Origin: Saprospiraceae bacterium
GTDB taxonomy: Bacteria > Bacteroidota > Bacteroidia > Chitinophagales > Saprospiraceae
DNA length: 7,805 bases
Assembly: GCA_023300835.1 (NCBI GenBank)
Contig: JALZVB010000275.1
Span: 1-7,805 of the forward strand
Reading direction: 5' to 3'
The notes beneath the pieces were generated by a model. The model saw nothing but the letters and a program-made list of their open reading frames with translations. It had not been told where the DNA came from and made no database searches. Of the stretch, positions 6,601 to 7,805 are shown piece after piece (positions within the stretch are counted from its first letter, which is position 1; each line of letters begins with the position of its first letter). The translations under genes and the position numbers were made by a program.

Positions 6601-7482
6601 TCACAAGTAGATTATTCTAATTGGACAAATGACGACGATACGAATAAACTTGTTTCTAGACTACTTCACAATTACAGTATTAAAGTAAATGAAGAAGTAG
6701 GTAGATATAAAAGAGAGAAATTTAATATCAGTATAGGTGATGAGTTACCAGCTGGTGTACTAAAGCTTGCTAAAGTTTACTTGTGTAAAAAGAGAAAACT
6801 TAAAGTAGGGGATAAGTTAGCAGGAAGACATGGTAATAAGGGAATCGTTTCTAGAATTGTAAGACAGGAAGATATGCCTTTCTTAGAAGATGGAACGCCT
6901 GTAGACATCGTTCTTAATCCACTAGGTGTACCATCTAGAATGAACTTGGGACAGATATTTGAAACTGTTCTAGGTTGGGCAGGTAAGAAATTAGGAATGA
7001 AGTTCGCAACGCCAATATTTGATGGAGCGAGTCTTGATGAAATAGATCAATATGTTCAGAAAGCAGGTCTTCCTACATTAGGTCAAACTTTCTTATACGA
7101 TGGAGAGACAGGAAATAAATTTCACCAGGAAGCGACTGTTGGAATTATTTACATGCTTAAGTTGTCACACATGGTTGATGATAAGATGCATGCAAGATCT
7201 ATCGGACCATATTCACTTATTACGCAACAACCGTTAGGTGGTAAGGCCCAGTTTGGTGGTCAGAGATTTGGTGAGATGGAAGTATGGGCACTGGAGGCAT
7301 TTGGTGCTGCACATATACTTAGAGAGCTTTTGACACTTAAGTCAGATGATATTCTAGGTAGAGCGAAGACATACGAAGCCATTGTAAAGGGTGATAACTT
7401 GCCGCAATCAAGTATTCCCGAATCATTTAATGTACTTATCCATGAATTACGTGGATTAGCATTGGATATTAAATTTAATTAA
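3658..7482 (+). CDS. rpoB: DNA-directed RNA polymerase subunit beta
   Basis: RpoB forms one half of the polymerase claw and part of the active centre. The 1274 residues match Bacteroidetes orthologues. In order: N-terminal lobe and protrusion ([25 protein letters not shown] at about 131-155), the rifampicin pocket ([13 protein letters not shown] and [19 protein letters not shown], residues 471-509), the [13 protein letters not shown] segment, NFEDA with acidic E784-D785 (E. coli E813-D814), and [12 protein letters not shown] with K1053 and K1061 (E. coli K1065 and K1073). The C-terminal clamp/anchor [21 protein letters not shown] is also present. Between about 900 and 1020 lies a charged segment in the place of the insertion shared with Proteobacteria. 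The ATG at 3658 gives the expected start. rpoC follows after 20 nt. No frameshift or missing motif is seen. Confidence 0.99.
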   Translation: [1274 protein letters not shown]

Positions 7483-7502
7483 CTTTTTAATACAATTTGG
7501 AT

Positions 7503-7805
7503 ATGGGAATTAAACGTAATGAAAATCAGCAAACTGGTAACTTTGATACGATAACAATATGCCTTACATCTCCTGATGATATATTAGAAAGGTCATACGG
7601 TGAAGTATTAAAACCAGAAACTATAAACTACAGAACTTATAAGCCAGAAAGAGATGGTTTATTCTGCGAAAGAATCTTCGGACCTGTCAAAGATTATGAG
7701 TGCTACTGTGGTAAGTATAAAAGAATCAGATACAAAGGTATTGTATGTGATAGATGTGGCGTAGAAGTTACAGAGAAGAAAGTGAGAAGAGAACGTATGG
7801 GACAC
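7503..7805 (+). CDS. rpoC: DNA-directed RNA polymerase subunit beta', N-terminal part (3' truncated by window edge)
   Basis: RpoC is the largest polymerase subunit, carrying the catalytic Mg site and the clamp. Only the first 101 codons are inside the window, ending at RRERMGH. They include the conserved opening SPDDILERSYGEVLKPETINYRTYKPERDGLF, read in short as the KPETINYRTYKPERDGL block (about 37-53). The N-terminal zinc ribbon follows, with cysteines C67, C69, C82 and C85 in CYCGKYKRIRYKGIVCDRCG. All four zinc ligands are present. ATG at 7503 is chosen because it gives MGIKRNENQQTGNFDTI, close to Bacteroidetes RpoC starts; no Shine-Dalgarno precedes it. The 20-nt gap to rpoB has no hairpin, so the two are almost surely one mRNA, giving equal amounts of both subunits. 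Confidence 0.98.
   Translation, partial: MGIKRNENQQTGNFDTITICLTSPDDILERSYGEVLKPETINYRTYKPERDGLFCERIFGPVKDYECYCGKYKRIRYKGIVCDRCGVEVTEKKVRRERMGH

Overview
The window is a piece of an AT-rich Bacteroidota (Bacteroidetes) chromosome. It carries the classic translation/transcription cluster, all on the + strand: tuf (3' end) - tRNA-Trp(CCA) - secE - nusG - rplK - rplA - rplJ - rplL - rpoB - rpoC (5' end). The phylum call rests on three things: the RpoB (about 1270 aa) and RpoC N-terminal sequences read like Bacteroidetes orthologues, there are no Shine-Dalgarno sequences before the starts, and the tRNA-Trp lies between tuf and secE. Several residues hint at a Cytophagales-like or other divergent lineage, but I cannot place it more finely from sequence alone.

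Layout. 1-322 is the last domain of EF-Tu. 323-434 is a 112-bp gap holding a strong intrinsic terminator and a second perfect hairpin. 435-507 is tRNA-Trp, ending only 15 nt before secE. secE, nusG, rplK, rplA, rplJ and rplL follow with gaps of 8, 24, 59, 27 and 65 nt. A 156-nt gap with three tandem hairpins separates rplL from rpoB. rpoC starts 20 nt after rpoB and runs off the window. The gene set supplies a protein-export subunit (SecE), a transcription elongation factor (NusG), the L1 stalk and GTPase-centre/stalk proteins of the 50S subunit (L1, L11, L10, L7/L12), and the two large RNA polymerase subunits.

All proteins are full length where the window allows, their key motifs are intact, and I see no frameshift, insertion sequence, CRISPR array or foreign gene. 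I do not see an undescribed multi-gene system; this is a housekeeping locus. What deserves a second look is the non-coding RNA: a probable ribosomal protein L1 operator between rplK and rplA that mimics the 23S rRNA L1 site, a structured rpoB leader with mutually exclusive pairings and a possible promoter just upstream, a hairpin in the last codons of rplA where autogenous control of rplJL could act, and the tandem hairpins around the tRNA.
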